Positions 17,654 to 27,607 of a stretch of 64,000 nucleotides of DNA are shown here, piece after piece (within the stretch, counting starts at the first letter, position 1; each line of letters begins with the position of its first letter). The notes below the pieces were generated by a model. It was not told the DNA's origin and searched no databases. It saw nothing but the letters and a program-made list of their open reading frames with translations. Location: contig NZ_LFLU01000021.1 of assembly GCF_001189965.1 (NCBI RefSeq), positions 21,833 to 85,832 of the forward strand, given 5' to 3'. Position numbers and translations under genes: made by a program. This DNA is from Herbaspirillum rhizosphaerae. Lineage in GTDB: Bacteria; Pseudomonadota; Gammaproteobacteria; Burkholderiales; Burkholderiaceae_D.

Positions 17654-18828
17654 CGGCCGGCTCCTAACGATGCACTGCTGGGAATGTTGATGAGTCGGCG
17701 CTCGATATCCTCGGCGATTTCCAGCGACGGCATCCGTGGGCACTCTTTGAACATCGGCAGCCGGTGCATCAAGGTCCAGGTCGGACGCGTCATGATGCCG
17801 AGCCCGTTGCTAAGATCGAGCAAGGTATCCCGCTCCATTGCGTTTTCCGGATCCAGCAATAACACGTTGAGCCAGTAATTGCTGCGCGCAAAGGACGGCT
17901 CGCTGAAAAAGCGCACACCGGCAATGTTCTCGAATACCGCAGCATAGGCTTTCGCCAGCGCTCGCTTCGATTCCACGAATCCTGGCAACTGCTCCAGCTG
18001 AGCGCATCCCAAAGCGGAATTGATATTGGGCAGACGATAATTGAAACCGACCCGGTCATGCGCGAACGACCATTTGTGCGGCACTTTGGCAGTCGTAGTC
18101 AAATGCTTGGCCAGTTTTGCCAGCTCGGAATCATTGGTCAAGATGGCGCCGCCGCCGCCCGTCGTCACAACCTTGTTGCCATTAAAACTCAATGCCGAGA
18201 CGCGTCCCCAATTGCCGGTGTGGCGGCCTTTATAAGAAGAGCCCAGCGACTCGGCAGCATCTTCAATCAACTCAATCCGATAACGTCGGCATATTTCGAC
18301 CAGGGCGTCGAGATCGACAGGATGTCCGAAAGTGTGCATGGGCACGGCCGCTTTGATGCGACGGCCAGTCTGTTTGTTGTAGCAGGCGTCGCCGCGCATC
18401 TCTGCGATGCTTTCCAGATGGCGCTCCAGCTTGTGCGGATCCAGACCCAATGTCGCCATATCGCTGTCGACAAAATGCGGAACCGCGTCACAATAGCTGA
18501 TGGCGTTGGCGGTAGCGATGAATGTCAGGGCCGGCATCAATACTTCGTCGCCAGCCTCCACGCCCACCAGCAACAGGCAGACATGCAGGGCAGCCGTGCC
18601 GTTGACGACCGCAATAGCATGGCGAGTCCCCGTGTAGGCTGCCAGATCCTGTTCGAAACGATCAACGAATTTGCCTACGGATGAAACCCAGCCGGTATCG
18701 ATGCAATCTTTGACATAAGCCCATTCGTTGCCGCTGAACTGCGGCTCATGCAACGCCGCCCGCGCGTCCGGCGACGGCAGGACGGATTTGAGCGCATCAA
18801 TGACCGCAGACTGATCTAGCTTAGACAT
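17650..18828 (-). CDS. legC: LegC-family NDP-sugar 4-aminotransferase
   Basis: A 392-residue DegT-type PLP aminotransferase of the LegC subgroup. The PLP lysine lies in SFNGNKVVTTGGGG near residue 214 and the Asp motif is LIEDAAESLGS. It converts the 4-keto product of LegB to the 4-amino sugar. The ATG overlaps the legB stop by eight bases. It is well separated in sequence from the two DegT proteins further downstream. Confidence 0.85.
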   Translation of the reverse strand: MSKLDQSAVIDALKSVLPSPDARAALHEPQFSGNEWAYVKDCIDTGWVSSVGKFVDRFEQDLAAYTGTRHAIAVVNGTAALHVCLLLVGVEAGDEVLMPALTFIATANAISYCDAVPHFVDSDMATLGLDPHKLERHLESIAEMRGDACYNKQTGRRIKAAVPMHTFGHPVDLDALVEICRRYRIELIEDAAESLGSSYKGRHTGNWGRVSALSFNGNKVVTTGGGGAILTNDSELAKLAKHLTTTAKVPHKWSFAHDRVGFNYRLPNINSALGCAQLEQLPGFVESKRALAKAYAAVFENIAGVRFFSEPSFARSNYWLNVLLLDPENAMERDTLLDLSNGLGIMTRPTWTLMHRLPMFKECPRMPSLEIAEDIERRLINIPSSASLGAGR

Positions 18829-19816
18829 TGTAAATACCAGCCTTGTAATTCTTCAGATTGTCCAGATTGGTGAACCACGTGATCGTTTCCTGCAGTCCGC
18901 GGCGAAATCCATCCTTTCCTGCGTATGCCGGCGACCAGCCGGCCAGTTCCCGCGCTTTGTCATTTGCAGCCCAAAGGCGGTCGACTTCGCTCTTCTCCGG
19001 TCGCAAACGGATTTCATCCGTTTCAATTTCAATCTCCACGCCCATGATGTCCGCAATCATGGATACCGTATCGCCGATGGAGATCTCGAAATTGCTTCCT
19101 ACATTAATCACTTCGCCAACCGATTTTTGCGATTCTGCGACGGCGATGAAACCTTGCACGGTGTCCGCCACAAAATTGAAATCGCGTGTCGGATGCAAAG
19201 CGCCGAGTTTGATACGACGCTGCCCGCTGGCGATCTGTGTAATCACGGTTGGAATGATGGCGCGCGCCGATTGGCGTGGTCCGTAGGTATTGAAAGGACG
19301 AATCACCGAAACCGGCGTGTCGAACGCATTGTAGAACGACATCGCAATCTGATCGGCGCCAATCTTGCTGGCGGAATAAGGCGACTGCCCCTGAAGCGGA
19401 TGCTCTTCGGTAATCGGCACAAAGCGGGCCGTTCCGTACACTTCGCTGGTGGAGGTATGCACTACCTTCGACACGCCGAGTTCGCGCGCAGCCTGAACGA
19501 TGTTGAGCGTCCCCTTGACGTTGGTGTCGATATACGTGTCCGGCGAATGATAGGAGTATGGAATGGCGATCAGCGCCGCCAGATGCAGCACCAGATCGCA
19601 TCCCTGCATGGCCTTCTTGACGCCATACGGATCGCGAATGTCGCCGGCAAATACATCGAACTTGCCTTTGACGTCATCGGAGCAGCTGTCCAGCCAGCCC
19701 CACGAATTAAAGGAGTTGTAAAGCACGAACGCCCTGACGTCATGCCCCTGACGCACCAGGGCCTCAGTCAAATGCGACCCAATGAAGCCATCCGCTCCGG
19801 TTACCAGTACTTTCAT
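18821..19816 (-). CDS. legB: LegB-family NAD-dependent 4,6-dehydratase
   Basis: A 331-residue extended SDR from the ATG at 19816: VTGADGFIGSHL nucleotide loop, STSEVYGTA and YSASK active-site motif near residue 147. LegB forms the 4-keto-6-deoxy intermediate at the start of legionaminic acid synthesis. The frame continues upstream for 19 codons without a conserved sequence, so I take the later ATG. It begins the tightly coupled leg block after a 102-base gap from fcl. Confidence 0.85.
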   Translation of the reverse strand: MKVLVTGADGFIGSHLTEALVRQGHDVRAFVLYNSFNSWGWLDSCSDDVKGKFDVFAGDIRDPYGVKKAMQGCDLVLHLAALIAIPYSYHSPDTYIDTNVKGTLNIVQAARELGVSKVVHTSTSEVYGTARFVPITEEHPLQGQSPYSASKIGADQIAMSFYNAFDTPVSVIRPFNTYGPRQSARAIIPTVITQIASGQRRIKLGALHPTRDFNFVADTVQGFIAVAESQKSVGEVINVGSNFEISIGDTVSMIADIMGVEIEIETDEIRLRPEKSEVDRLWAANDKARELAGWSPAYAGKDGFRRGLQETITWFTNLDNLKNYKAGIYNV

Positions 19817-19918
19817 CTTTTTTCGTTTCCGCTCTGACAAAAAATACTTGCCTACGCAATCGAGAATCCGCACGCCGGCGGAGAAACAGGAACGAGAGCG
19901 TAAAACAAGTTGGACAAC

Positions 19919-20863
19919 TTACCCGTTGGCAATGGAAGCCAGATAACTCGCGTAAGTCTTTTTGATACCTTCTTCCAAATGAACCTTCGCCCGCCAGCCC
20001 CGGCCTGCCAGCAAGGAGACATCCAGCAACTTGCGCGGCGTACCGTCCGGCTTGCTGCTATCGAATTCAATTTCGCCATCGAAACCAACCACTTTCAAAA
20101 TGGTTTCGGCAAGTTCGCGGATCGTCACATCCGTTCCTGTTCCGACATTGTAGGCGCCGCTACCCGCGCCCTGTTCCATCAGGAACACGCAGGCATCGGC
20201 CATGTCGTCGACATAGAGGAATTCGCGCATCGGTTTGCCTGAGCCCCATACGACCAGCTTCTTGTCGCCGCGCAATTTCGCTTCATGCGCTTTGCGTAAC
20301 AGCGCCGGCAATACGTGGCTGTTGGAGAGGTCGTAGTTGTCGTTCGGACCGTACAAATTGGTCGGCATGACTGTGACGTACTCGGTCTCGTATTGACGAT
20401 TGAAGGACTCGCACATTTTCAAGCCCGCAATCTTGGCGATCGCGTAGGGCTCGTTCGTACTTTCCAGCGGCCCGGTCAGCAAATACTCTTCCTTGATCGG
20501 CTGAGGACAATCGCGCGGATAAATGCACGACGAACCGAGGAACATGAGCTTGCGGATGCCGGCCTGGTGCGCGCCGCCGATGACGTTGGCTTGCATCTGC
20601 AGGTTTTGATAAATGAAATCCGCGCGATAAATGTTATTGGCCTGAATGCCGCCCACCTTGGCTGCGGCCAGGAAGATGTAATCCGGACGCTCCTGCTCCA
20701 GAAACGCATGTACGCGCGCCTGGTCCAGCAAATCGAGTTCGCCGTGCGTGCGCGTCAGGATATTGGCGTATCCGCCGGCCTGCAGCCTCCGCACGATGGC
20801 GGAACCGACCATGCCGCGGTGGCCAGCCACATAAATCTTCGCATCTTTGTTCATCGTCGCCAT
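19919..20863 (-). CDS. fcl: GDP-L-fucose synthase
   Basis: A 314-residue protein from the ATG at 20863: VAGHRGMVGSAIVRRL, LGSSCIYPRDCPQPI, and Tyr-x3-Lys in EPYAIAKIAG. This epimerase/reductase turns GDP-4-keto-6-deoxymannose into GDP-L-fucose. The gene starts eight bases after gmd; a further ATG nine bases downstream is also possible. A longer frame overlaps gmd and is unlikely. Confidence 0.9.
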   Translation of the reverse strand: MATMNKDAKIYVAGHRGMVGSAIVRRLQAGGYANILTRTHGELDLLDQARVHAFLEQERPDYIFLAAAKVGGIQANNIYRADFIYQNLQMQANVIGGAHQAGIRKLMFLGSSCIYPRDCPQPIKEEYLLTGPLESTNEPYAIAKIAGLKMCESFNRQYETEYVTVMPTNLYGPNDNYDLSNSHVLPALLRKAHEAKLRGDKKLVVWGSGKPMREFLYVDDMADACVFLMEQGAGSGAYNVGTGTDVTIRELAETILKVVGFDGEIEFDSSKPDGTPRKLLDVSLLAGRGWRAKVHLEEGIKKTYASYLASIANG

Positions 20864-20870
20864 ATCCAGT

Positions 20871-21956
20871 TTACTCACGGTTGTCGATGACGTTGTAGCC
20901 GTGCCGTTTGACCAGTTCGTCACGTTCGGCGGATTTCAGATCTTCACGCGCCATTTCTGCGACCAGATCGGCAAACGACGTCTTGGGCGTCCAACCCAGT
21001 TTTTCCTTTGCCTTCGTCGCGTCTCCCAGCAAGGTCTCGACTTCCGCAGGGCGGAAGTAACGCGGGTCAACTGCGACGATGCATTTGCCGTTGGCGTCGT
21101 AGCCTTTTTCTTCCAGGCCCTCGCCTTCCCATCGCACCTGCATACCAATTTCCCTGGCTGCGGCGTCGACGAAATCGCGCACGCTGTATTGCACGCCGGT
21201 GGCGATGACGAAATCCTCAGGCTGCTCTTGTTGCAGCATCAACCATTGCATTTCCACGTAGTCGCGCGCATGCCCCCAGTCGCGCAGCGCATTCAGATTG
21301 CCCAGATACAGGCATTCCTGCAGGCCCAGTTTGATGCGGGCCAGTGCACGCGTAATCTTGCGGGTAACGAAGGTTTCGCCGCGAATCGGGCTTTCGTGAT
21401 TGAACAAGATGCCGTTGCAGGCGTAGATGCCATAGGCTTCGCGATAGTTGACCGTGATCCAGTACGCATAGAGTTTGGCGACGGCATAGGGGCTGCGCGG
21501 ATAAAACGGCGTGGTTTCCTTCTGCGGCGTTTCCTGCACCAGGCCGTACAGCTCCGAAGTCGAGGCCTGATAGAAACGGGTCTTCTTTTCCAGCTTCAGG
21601 ATGCGGATGGCTTCCAGGATTCGCAATGCACCCAGTGCGTCCGAGTTGGCCGTATATTCCGGTTCTTCGAATGACACCGCGACGTGGCTCTGCGCCGCCA
21701 GGTTGTAGATTTCGTCTGGCTGCACTTGTTGAATGATGCGGATCAGACTGGTCGAGTCGGTCAGGTCGCCGTGGTGCAGTTTAAAGCGCACATTTTTTTC
21801 GTGCGGATCCTGGTACAGATGATCGATACGATCGGTATTGAGTAGCGATGTGCGGCGTTTGATGCCGTGGACCTCGTAGCCCTTGTCCAACAGCAGCTCC
21901 GCCAGGTAGGCTCCGTCTTGCCCGGTGACGCCGGTAATCAATGCAACTTTACTCAT
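20871..21956 (-). CDS. gmd: GDP-mannose 4,6-dehydratase
   Basis: A 361-residue protein with [21 protein letters not shown] in its N-terminal Rossmann region, the [14 protein letters not shown] active-site segment and [14 protein letters not shown] (Tyr-x3-Lys). It supplies GDP-4-keto-6-deoxy-D-mannose to the next gene's product. The length matches the family. It follows rmlA by 44 bases. Confidence 0.93.
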   Translation of the reverse strand: MSKVALITGVTGQDGAYLAELLLDKGYEVHGIKRRTSLLNTDRIDHLYQDPHEKNVRFKLHHGDLTDSTSLIRIIQQVQPDEIYNLAAQSHVAVSFEEPEYTANSDALGALRILEAIRILKLEKKTRFYQASTSELYGLVQETPQKETTPFYPRSPYAVAKLYAYWITVNYREAYGIYACNGILFNHESPIRGETFVTRKITRALARIKLGLQECLYLGNLNALRDWGHARDYVEMQWLMLQQEQPEDFVIATGVQYSVRDFVDAAAREIGMQVRWEGEGLEEKGYDANGKCIVAVDPRYFRPAEVETLLGDATKAKEKLGWTPKTSFADLVAEMAREDLKSAERDELVKRHGYNVIDNRE

Positions 21957-22000
21957 TTACTTTTCTCTATTTTCGTAAGAATGAATCACGCAGATTCTGA

Positions 22001-22891
22001 TTAAAACATTTTGGCATTCAACAGGCGCAGAAGATACTTGCCGTAACTGTTCTTGATATAGGGTTGCGCCAACTCTTCAAGTTGCTGCGCGGAAATGTAT
22101 TTTTTCCGATAAGCGATTTCTTCGGGACAGGCGATCTTGAGGCCCTGCCGGCTTTCTATCGTGGCGATGAATTGCCCGGCGTCCAGCAAAGATTCGTGCG
22201 TGCCGGTATCGAGCCAGGCCATACCTCGTCCCATGACCTCGACGCTCAACTGTTTTTGTTCCAGGTAGACGCGATTGATGTCCGTGATCTCCAGCTCGCC
22301 TCGCGCGGAAGGTTTGACATCTGCGGCGATGTCGCAGACCTGTTGATCGTAGAAATACAAACCCGTGACGGCGTAGTTGGAGCTTGGCGCGGCCGGCTTT
22401 TCTTCGATGCTGATGGCGCGGCGCTGCTCGTCGAAATCGACGACGCCATAGCGTTCCGGATCGGTCACGTAGTACGCGAATACGTAAGCGCCTTCCTGCT
22501 GCTTGTCCGCGGTTTTCAGTTGGGATTCGAACTCATTGCCGTAAAAGATATTGTCGCCGAGAATCAGCGCCGACGGCTGGCCGCCGATGAAACTGCGACC
22601 GATGGTGAAAGCCTGCGCAAGACCGTCGGGAGACGGTTGCTCCGCATAGGACAGGGATATCCCCCACGCACTGCCGTCACCGAGCAGGCGCTGAAACATC
22701 GGCAAATCGTAGGGGGTCGAGATAATCAAGATGTCCCGGATACCGGCCAGCATCAGCGTTGACAGCGGATAGTAGATCATCGGCTTGTCATGCACCGGCA
22801 GCAGCTGCTTGGAAACAGCCTGGGTGACAGGGTACAGTCTGGTGCCGGAACCACCGGCCAGAATGATGCCCTTACGCTGGGTATGCGTCAT
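22001..22891 (-). CDS. rmlA: Glucose-1-phosphate thymidylyltransferase
   Basis: A 296-residue protein from the ATG at 22891. The signature [15 protein letters not shown] and KPMIYYPL lie at the N-terminus and [19 protein letters not shown] in the middle. It makes dTDP-glucose. rmlB, rmlC and rmlD are not in the window, so its product must feed enzymes encoded elsewhere or the RmlB-like protein of this locus. It is the first gene of the minus-strand run, divergent from apaH. Confidence 0.9.
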   Translation of the reverse strand: MTHTQRKGIILAGGSGTRLYPVTQAVSKQLLPVHDKPMIYYPLSTLMLAGIRDILIISTPYDLPMFQRLLGDGSAWGISLSYAEQPSPDGLAQAFTIGRSFIGGQPSALILGDNIFYGNEFESQLKTADKQQEGAYVFAYYVTDPERYGVVDFDEQRRAISIEEKPAAPSSNYAVTGLYFYDQQVCDIAADVKPSARGELEITDINRVYLEQKQLSVEVMGRGMAWLDTGTHESLLDAGQFIATIESRQGLKIACPEEIAYRKKYISAQQLEELAQPYIKNSYGKYLLRLLNAKMF

Positions 22892-23201
22892 CGACGTGCC
22901 GACTCCGCTGGCAATGCGGGCTGGCGGCGGCACCCTGTCCATGAATCAGACGCGAACATCATCTTTACCTCGTTACACTCAATATTCAGTTTAGCTCGCA
23001 ATTTTACTGGCAAAACGCGCGAATGAGCCCGATAACGCACCCAGATAGGCATTCAAGACACAAAATCAGCATCTTTAACGGCGAACTCGCCGCCCAACAA
23101 ACCCCTGTTCGGGAAAAACGGCTTCAGTCATACTCTCTAGTATGAAAAAAGTCCGATAACATCATTGCATCTTCGACATTAGACCCTTGCCTACCTCCCT
23201 C
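22892..23201. promoter_or_regulatory. Divergent intergenic region between rmlA and apaH
   Basis: About 310 bases without a supported gene. Reading the minus strand, TTGCGA...TGTAAC (18-base spacer) upstream of rmlA is a plausible but weak promoter. A perfect inverted repeat, TCATACT-CTCT-AGTATGA at 23128-23145, lies 57 bases ahead of apaH. It is followed by A residues on the plus strand, so it does not look like a terminator and may be an operator. I see no JUMPstart element. Confidence 0.4.
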
Positions 23202-24020
23202 ATGCCCACCTACGCCATTGGCGACCTCCAAGGCTGCGGCCAGCAGCTGCAAAACCTGCTTACCCTGATCGACAACTCATCCTCGGACGCCGACTTCCTG
23301 TTCGTCGGCGACCTGGTCAACCGCGGCCCGCAATCGCTGGGAACATTACGCCAGTTGCGGGCGCTGGGCGCGCGCGCCAAGGCCGTGCTGGGCAATCACG
23401 ATCTGCACCTGCTGGCGGTGTCGCAAGGCATCCGCCAGCAACATGCCACAGATACCCTGGACGACATTCTCAACGCCCCCGATCGCGACGAACTGATCGA
23501 CTGGGTGCGCCATCGTCCGTTGGCCCTGTTTGAACAAGGCCATTTGCTGTTTCACGCGGGGATATTCCCGGACTGGGATGCGGCAAAGACCATGGCGTTG
23601 GCGCATGAAGTGGAGACCATGCTGCGCGGTCCCGACTGGGTCGACTTCCTGCGCCACATGTACGGCAACGAGCCCTCCGTATGGAGCGACGATTTACAAG
23701 GCTACGACCGCTTGCGCTGCATCATCAATACCCTCACGCGCATGCGCTTCTGCCGGCCCGACGGCGGCATCGATTTTTCGATAAAGGAAGGCCTGGATGC
23801 GGCACCTCCAGGCTATATACCGTGGTTTGACATGCCCGACCGCCGGACCGAGGACGTCACCTGCGTCTTCGGCCACTGGGCATCGCTGGGATTGACGCTG
23901 CGCCCCAACCTGATCGGACTCGACACAGGCTGCGTCTGGGGCGGCAAGCTTACTGCGATACGACTTGAGGATCGGGCTTTATTTCAGGTGCAGTGCTCGC
24001 GGGCGGAGCAGTTCGCATGA
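23202..24020 (+). CDS. apaH: Symmetrical bis(5'-nucleosyl)-tetraphosphatase
   Basis: A 272-residue metallophosphatase from the ATG at 23202; a TTG five codons upstream is less likely. Motifs are in order: [14 protein letters not shown] and GNHDLH, all within the first 70 residues. It hydrolyses Ap4A to two ADP. Its last 71 bases overlap the convergent end of the plsC gene. No clear Shine-Dalgarno sequence precedes the start. Confidence 0.9.
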   Translation: MPTYAIGDLQGCGQQLQNLLTLIDNSSSDADFLFVGDLVNRGPQSLGTLRQLRALGARAKAVLGNHDLHLLAVSQGIRQQHATDTLDDILNAPDRDELIDWVRHRPLALFEQGHLLFHAGIFPDWDAAKTMALAHEVETMLRGPDWVDFLRHMYGNEPSVWSDDLQGYDRLRCIINTLTRMRFCRPDGGIDFSIKEGLDAAPPGYIPWFDMPDRRTEDVTCVFGHWASLGLTLRPNLIGLDTGCVWGGKLTAIRLEDRALFQVQCSRAEQFA

Positions 24021-24759
24021 GATCCTCGGGCACATAGCCCAGCCCGTCCGCCACCGCCTTGCGCGCAATGACTGCCAGCTCCCGGCGATGAGCGCCGTCG
24101 GTCGGAATCAAGGGCAGCTGCGTCAGTTCCGCCGTCATCGAGCGCGCATGCAAGATCGCCAGGATGCTTTCCACGATCGTGGTGTCGCCGATGAAGTCGG
24201 CCGCCGAGTGGTAATTCCCCTGCGCGTCCAGATAACGCAAAGCATAAGGCTGCACAGGTACCCTGGCGTCGAGCGCGGCCTCAAACAGGTTGGCGTGGAA
24301 AGGCAATAGTTTGCCCTGCGCCGCCGTGGTGCCTTCCGGGAAGAAGGCCACGCGGTCGCCGGCATCGATGCTTTCCACGATTCCCTTGAAAATCCGCCGC
24401 ACGTCGCTGGCCTTGCCGCGCGAGATGAAGATCGTGCCGGTCTTGGCGCACAGCCAGCCAATGAAAGGCCAGCTGCGGATGTCGGATTTGGCCACGAAGC
24501 GGCACGGCTGCATCGAGTTGACCACGAAAATATCCAGCCACGAGATGTGATTGGCGACGATCAGCGAACGCGGCGGCGCCGTCACGCCGTCCAGCCGGCG
24601 TATCACCACCTGGATGCCGCAGATGCCCAGCAGCTTGCGCGACCAGCGGCGGATATGGCCTTCGCGCCGCGCCGGGCCGATCCAGGGAAAGATGAAGGCG
24701 CAGATCGCCATGCCGAGAAACAAATGCGCAACCATGCGCAGTATGCGAAAAGGAAGCAT
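23950..24759 (-). CDS. plsC: 1-acylglycerol-3-phosphate O-acyltransferase (PlsC family)
   Basis: A 269-residue membrane-associated acyltransferase. An N-terminal hydrophobic helix is followed by the catalytic NHISWLD (HxxxxD) near residue 71 and FPEGTT near residue 141. It transfers an acyl chain to lysophosphatidic acid or a related acceptor. It follows pyrC' by 15 bases and is last in that operon. The C-terminal 50 residues are poorly conserved and overlap apaH. Confidence 0.8.
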   Translation of the reverse strand: MLPFRILRMVAHLFLGMAICAFIFPWIGPARREGHIRRWSRKLLGICGIQVVIRRLDGVTAPPRSLIVANHISWLDIFVVNSMQPCRFVAKSDIRSWPFIGWLCAKTGTIFISRGKASDVRRIFKGIVESIDAGDRVAFFPEGTTAAQGKLLPFHANLFEAALDARVPVQPYALRYLDAQGNYHSAADFIGDTTIVESILAILHARSMTAELTQLPLIPTDGAHRRELAVIARKAVADGLGYVPEDLMRTAPPASTAPEIKPDPQVVSQ

Positions 24760-24774
24760 CGCTTTTTTCTGAGG

Positions 24775-26055
24775 TTAGCGTTCGAAAGCGATATGGCCGG
24801 CGACGATGGTCGTTTTGACCTGGCCGCTCAGTTCGTAACCGAGGAAAGGCGTGTGCTTGCCCTGGCTGGCCAGCACTTTGGATTCCACCGTCCAGCGTGT
24901 CGCCGGATCGAAAATGCAGACATCGGCAACGTCGCCGACCTTCAGGCCGCCCGCCGCCAGACCGGCTACGCGCGCAGCATCCGTGGTCACTTTGGCGACC
25001 GCCCTGCTGACGGCGTCGGTCGCACCGGCTTCTTGCGCCCACTTGAGCGATAGCGACAACAGCAGTTCCAGGCCGGTGGCGCCCGGCGAAGCTTCGCCGA
25101 ACGGCAGCAGCTTCTCGTCGTCGTCGACCGGAGTGTGATCGGAGCAGATCGCATCGACGGTGCCGTCCAGCAGCGCTGCACGGATCGCGTCGCGGTCGCG
25201 TTGCGAGCGGAACGGCGGATTGACGCGCGCGTTGGAATCGAAGAAGCCGATGTCCATGTCCGACAAATGAATGTGATGGGCGCCGACGTCGCAGGTCACC
25301 GGCAAGCCTTCGCGCTTGGCGGCGCGCACCAGTTCCAGGCCGGCAGCCGAGGACATGCGGCACAGATGGACGCGGGCGCGCGTAGCGCGCACCAGTTCGA
25401 AGATGGTGTAGAGCGCAATCGTTTCCGACATCACCGGCACGCCGGACAACCCCAGGCGCGAGGCGGCGGGACCGCTGTGCGCGATGCCGTGACGGCCGAG
25501 ATGCGGATCCTGCGGGCGCAGCCAGACGGTGTAGTCGAAAGTTTTGGCGTACTGCAGCGCGGAGAGCAGCACGGTGGTGTCGAGGATGGGTTCATCGGCT
25601 TGCGAGAAGCCGACGCAACCGGCTTCGGTCAGCTCGGCCATTTCGGTCAGCGCCTTGCCCTTCAGGCCGACGGTCAGCGCGCCCAGCGGATACACGTGCG
25701 CCTGATTGAGCGACTTGGCGCGATGCTTGAGCATTTCAACCAAGCCCGGCTCGTCCAGCACCGGATCGGTATCCGGCGGGCACAGGAGACTGGTGACGCC
25801 GCCTTGCATGGCGGCCTGCATTTCGGATTCCAGCGTGGCTTTGTATTCATAGCCCGGCTCGCGCAGGCGCGCGCTCAGGTCGACCAGGCCGGGAGCGACC
25901 ACCAGGCCGGCGGCGTCGATGGTCTTGTCGGCCGCGAAGCCGGCCGGTGCCTGGCCGATGCCGGCCACTTTGCCGTCGGCGATGAACACGTCTTGTTGCG
26001 CGTCGATATTGTTGGCAGGGTCGATCAGTCTGCCGTTCTTGATGTGCAGTTTCAT
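24775..26055 (-). CDS. pyrC': Dihydroorotase-like subunit PyrC' (metal-site histidines missing)
   Basis: A 426-residue dihydroorotase homologue beside pyrB. Active class I dihydroorotases have a DxHxHLRxPG motif; here it reads DLSARLREPG, so both zinc-binding histidines are replaced. Other landmarks remain (VNPPFRSQRDRDA, CSDHTP). This is the pattern of Pseudomonas-type PyrC', a non-catalytic partner needed for aspartate transcarbamoylase assembly. I infer that role here and that a true dihydroorotase is encoded elsewhere. Confidence 0.85.
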   Translation of the reverse strand: MKLHIKNGRLIDPANNIDAQQDVFIADGKVAGIGQAPAGFAADKTIDAAGLVVAPGLVDLSARLREPGYEYKATLESEMQAAMQGGVTSLLCPPDTDPVLDEPGLVEMLKHRAKSLNQAHVYPLGALTVGLKGKALTEMAELTEAGCVGFSQADEPILDTTVLLSALQYAKTFDYTVWLRPQDPHLGRHGIAHSGPAASRLGLSGVPVMSETIALYTIFELVRATRARVHLCRMSSAAGLELVRAAKREGLPVTCDVGAHHIHLSDMDIGFFDSNARVNPPFRSQRDRDAIRAALLDGTVDAICSDHTPVDDDEKLLPFGEASPGATGLELLLSLSLKWAQEAGATDAVSRAVAKVTTDAARVAGLAAGGLKVGDVADVCIFDPATRWTVESKVLASQGKHTPFLGYELSGQVKTTIVAGHIAFER

Positions 26056-26136
26056 GCGCTCTATTCCACTCTTGTCCGCGTTGGGACTGACGCAAAATTG
26101 CCCCAGCGTCAGTCCTGTCCTGTATGTACCAATAAA

Positions 26137-27096
26137 TTAATTACCCGCCACGATGCTCATCACCGCCATGCGCACCGCAATGCCGAAGGTCACCTGCGGC
26201 AGGATCACCGCTTGCGGGCCGTCGGCCACCGCCGAGTCGATCTCGACGCCGCGGTTCATCGGGCCCGGGTGCATCACGATGGCGTCCGGCTTGGCCAGCG
26301 CGAGGCGCTCGGGCGTCAGGCCGTAGCTCTTGAAAAATTCCTGCGCCGACGGCAGCAAGGCGCCGCTCATGCGCTCGTTCTGCAGGCGCAGCATGATGAT
26401 GACGTCGACGTCCTTCAAGCCTTCTTCCATGTTGTGGAAGACGCGCACGCCCATTTGTTCCAGCCCGCTCGGCAGCAGCGTGCTGGGGCCGATGGCGCGC
26501 ACTTCCGGCACGCCCAGCGTCGTCAGGCCGTGGATATCCGAACGCGCCACGCGGCTGTGCAGGATGTCGCCGACAATGGCCACGCGCAGGTTGGTGAAAT
26601 CCTTCTTGTAGTGACGGATCGTGTACATGTCCAGCAGACCCTGGGTCGGGTGGGCATGGCGGCCGTCGCCGGCGTTGACCACGTGCACGTGCGATTGTTT
26701 GGTGTCGATCAGATGCTTGGCGATCAGGTAAGGCGCGCCCGATTGCGAATGGCGCACCACGAACATGTCGGCGTGCATCGCCGCCAGGTTGTCGATGGTG
26801 TCGAGCAGCGACTCGCCCTTGCTGGCGCTGGAGGCGGAAATGTTCAGGTTGATCACGTCGGCCGACAGGCGCTTGGAGGCGATCTCGAAGGTGGTGCGGG
26901 TGCGCGTGGAGTTCTCGAAGAACAGGTTGAACACGCTCTTGCCGCGCATCAGCGGCACCTTCTTCACTTCGCGGTCACCGATGCTGACGAAGGACGATGC
27001 GGTGTCGAGGATATTGGTGATGATTGCCTTGGGCAGACCTTCGATGGTCAGCAGATGTTGCAGTTCGCCGTTCTTGTTCAGTTGTGGATTAAGCAT
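26137..27096 (-). CDS. pyrB: Aspartate carbamoyltransferase, catalytic subunit
   Basis: A 319-residue protein with the carbamoyl-phosphate motif [13 protein letters not shown] near residue 59, HPTQGLLD near residue 148 and HPGPMNRG near the C-terminus. It performs the committed step of pyrimidine synthesis. Its ATG overlaps the end of pyrR by eight bases; pyrC' follows after 81 bases. No pyrI is seen, as expected for a PyrB-PyrC' dodecamer. Confidence 0.95.
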   Translation of the reverse strand: MLNPQLNKNGELQHLLTIEGLPKAIITNILDTASSFVSIGDREVKKVPLMRGKSVFNLFFENSTRTRTTFEIASKRLSADVINLNISASSASKGESLLDTIDNLAAMHADMFVVRHSQSGAPYLIAKHLIDTKQSHVHVVNAGDGRHAHPTQGLLDMYTIRHYKKDFTNLRVAIVGDILHSRVARSDIHGLTTLGVPEVRAIGPSTLLPSGLEQMGVRVFHNMEEGLKDVDVIIMLRLQNERMSGALLPSAQEFFKSYGLTPERLALAKPDAIVMHPGPMNRGVEIDSAVADGPQAVILPQVTFGIAVRMAVMSIVAGN

Positions 27097-27607
27097 GGAC
27101 CACCGTCAGGGAAAATCGGCCGTCGTCGGCGCGTTGCAGTTGCAGGGATTGGTTGTCGGGGAGTGCGATCGTCTCGGCCAGGAAGTCGGCGGCGATCGGC
27201 AGCTCGCGGCCGCCGCGGTCGACCAGCGACGCCAGCAGAATACGCGCCGGACGGCCGTAGTCGAACAGTTCATTGATCGCGGCGCGCGTGGTACGGCCGG
27301 TGTAGAGCACATCGTCGACCAGCACGATGGTCGCGCCTTCGACGTCGAAACCGATCTGGCTCGGCTTGACGTCCGAACGCAGGCCCTTCTCGGCGAAGTC
27401 GTCGCGATAAAAGGACACGTCGATGAAGCCGAGGCGCTCGTTCAGCTGCAGCTCGGCGGCCAGACGTTCAGCCAGCCAGGCGCCGCCCGAGTGGATGCCG
27501 ACGATGGCGGCGTGCCCGACGCCTTGCAAACCTGCTTTGACCTGCTGCGCCAGCTTGGCATACAGCGCTTCGGCATCAAGCGCCAGGGAAGTGTTAGTTG
27601 TGCTCAT
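27089..27607 (-). CDS. pyrR: PyrR-type phosphoribosyltransferase/regulator
   Basis: A 172-residue protein from the ATG at 27607, overlapping ruvX by 14 bases; a TTG four codons upstream is the alternative. The PRPP-binding motif [17 protein letters not shown] is near residue 95. PyrR binds pyr mRNA in Gram-positives and has uracil phosphoribosyltransferase activity; in betaproteobacteria the regulatory role is less certain. Its placement before pyrB supports the name. Confidence 0.85.
   Translation of the reverse strand: MSTTNTSLALDAEALYAKLAQQVKAGLQGVGHAAIVGIHSGGAWLAERLAAELQLNERLGFIDVSFYRDDFAEKGLRSDVKPSQIGFDVEGATIVLVDDVLYTGRTTRAAINELFDYGRPARILLASLVDRGGRELPIAADFLAETIALPDNQSLQLQRADDGRFSLTVVHA

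Noticed and set aside
23128..23145. The TCATACT-AGTATGA inverted repeat as a terminator for rmlA or apaH
   Set aside because: The T-run lies on the wrong side for the strand concerned, and it is upstream of both genes; an operator is more plausible.
25135..27276. A 713-codon plus-strand open frame opposite pyrC' and pyrB
   Set aside because: It is antisense to clearly recognisable genes and its translation is rich in Arg, His, Gln and Gly without any domain, typical of a GC-rich shadow frame.
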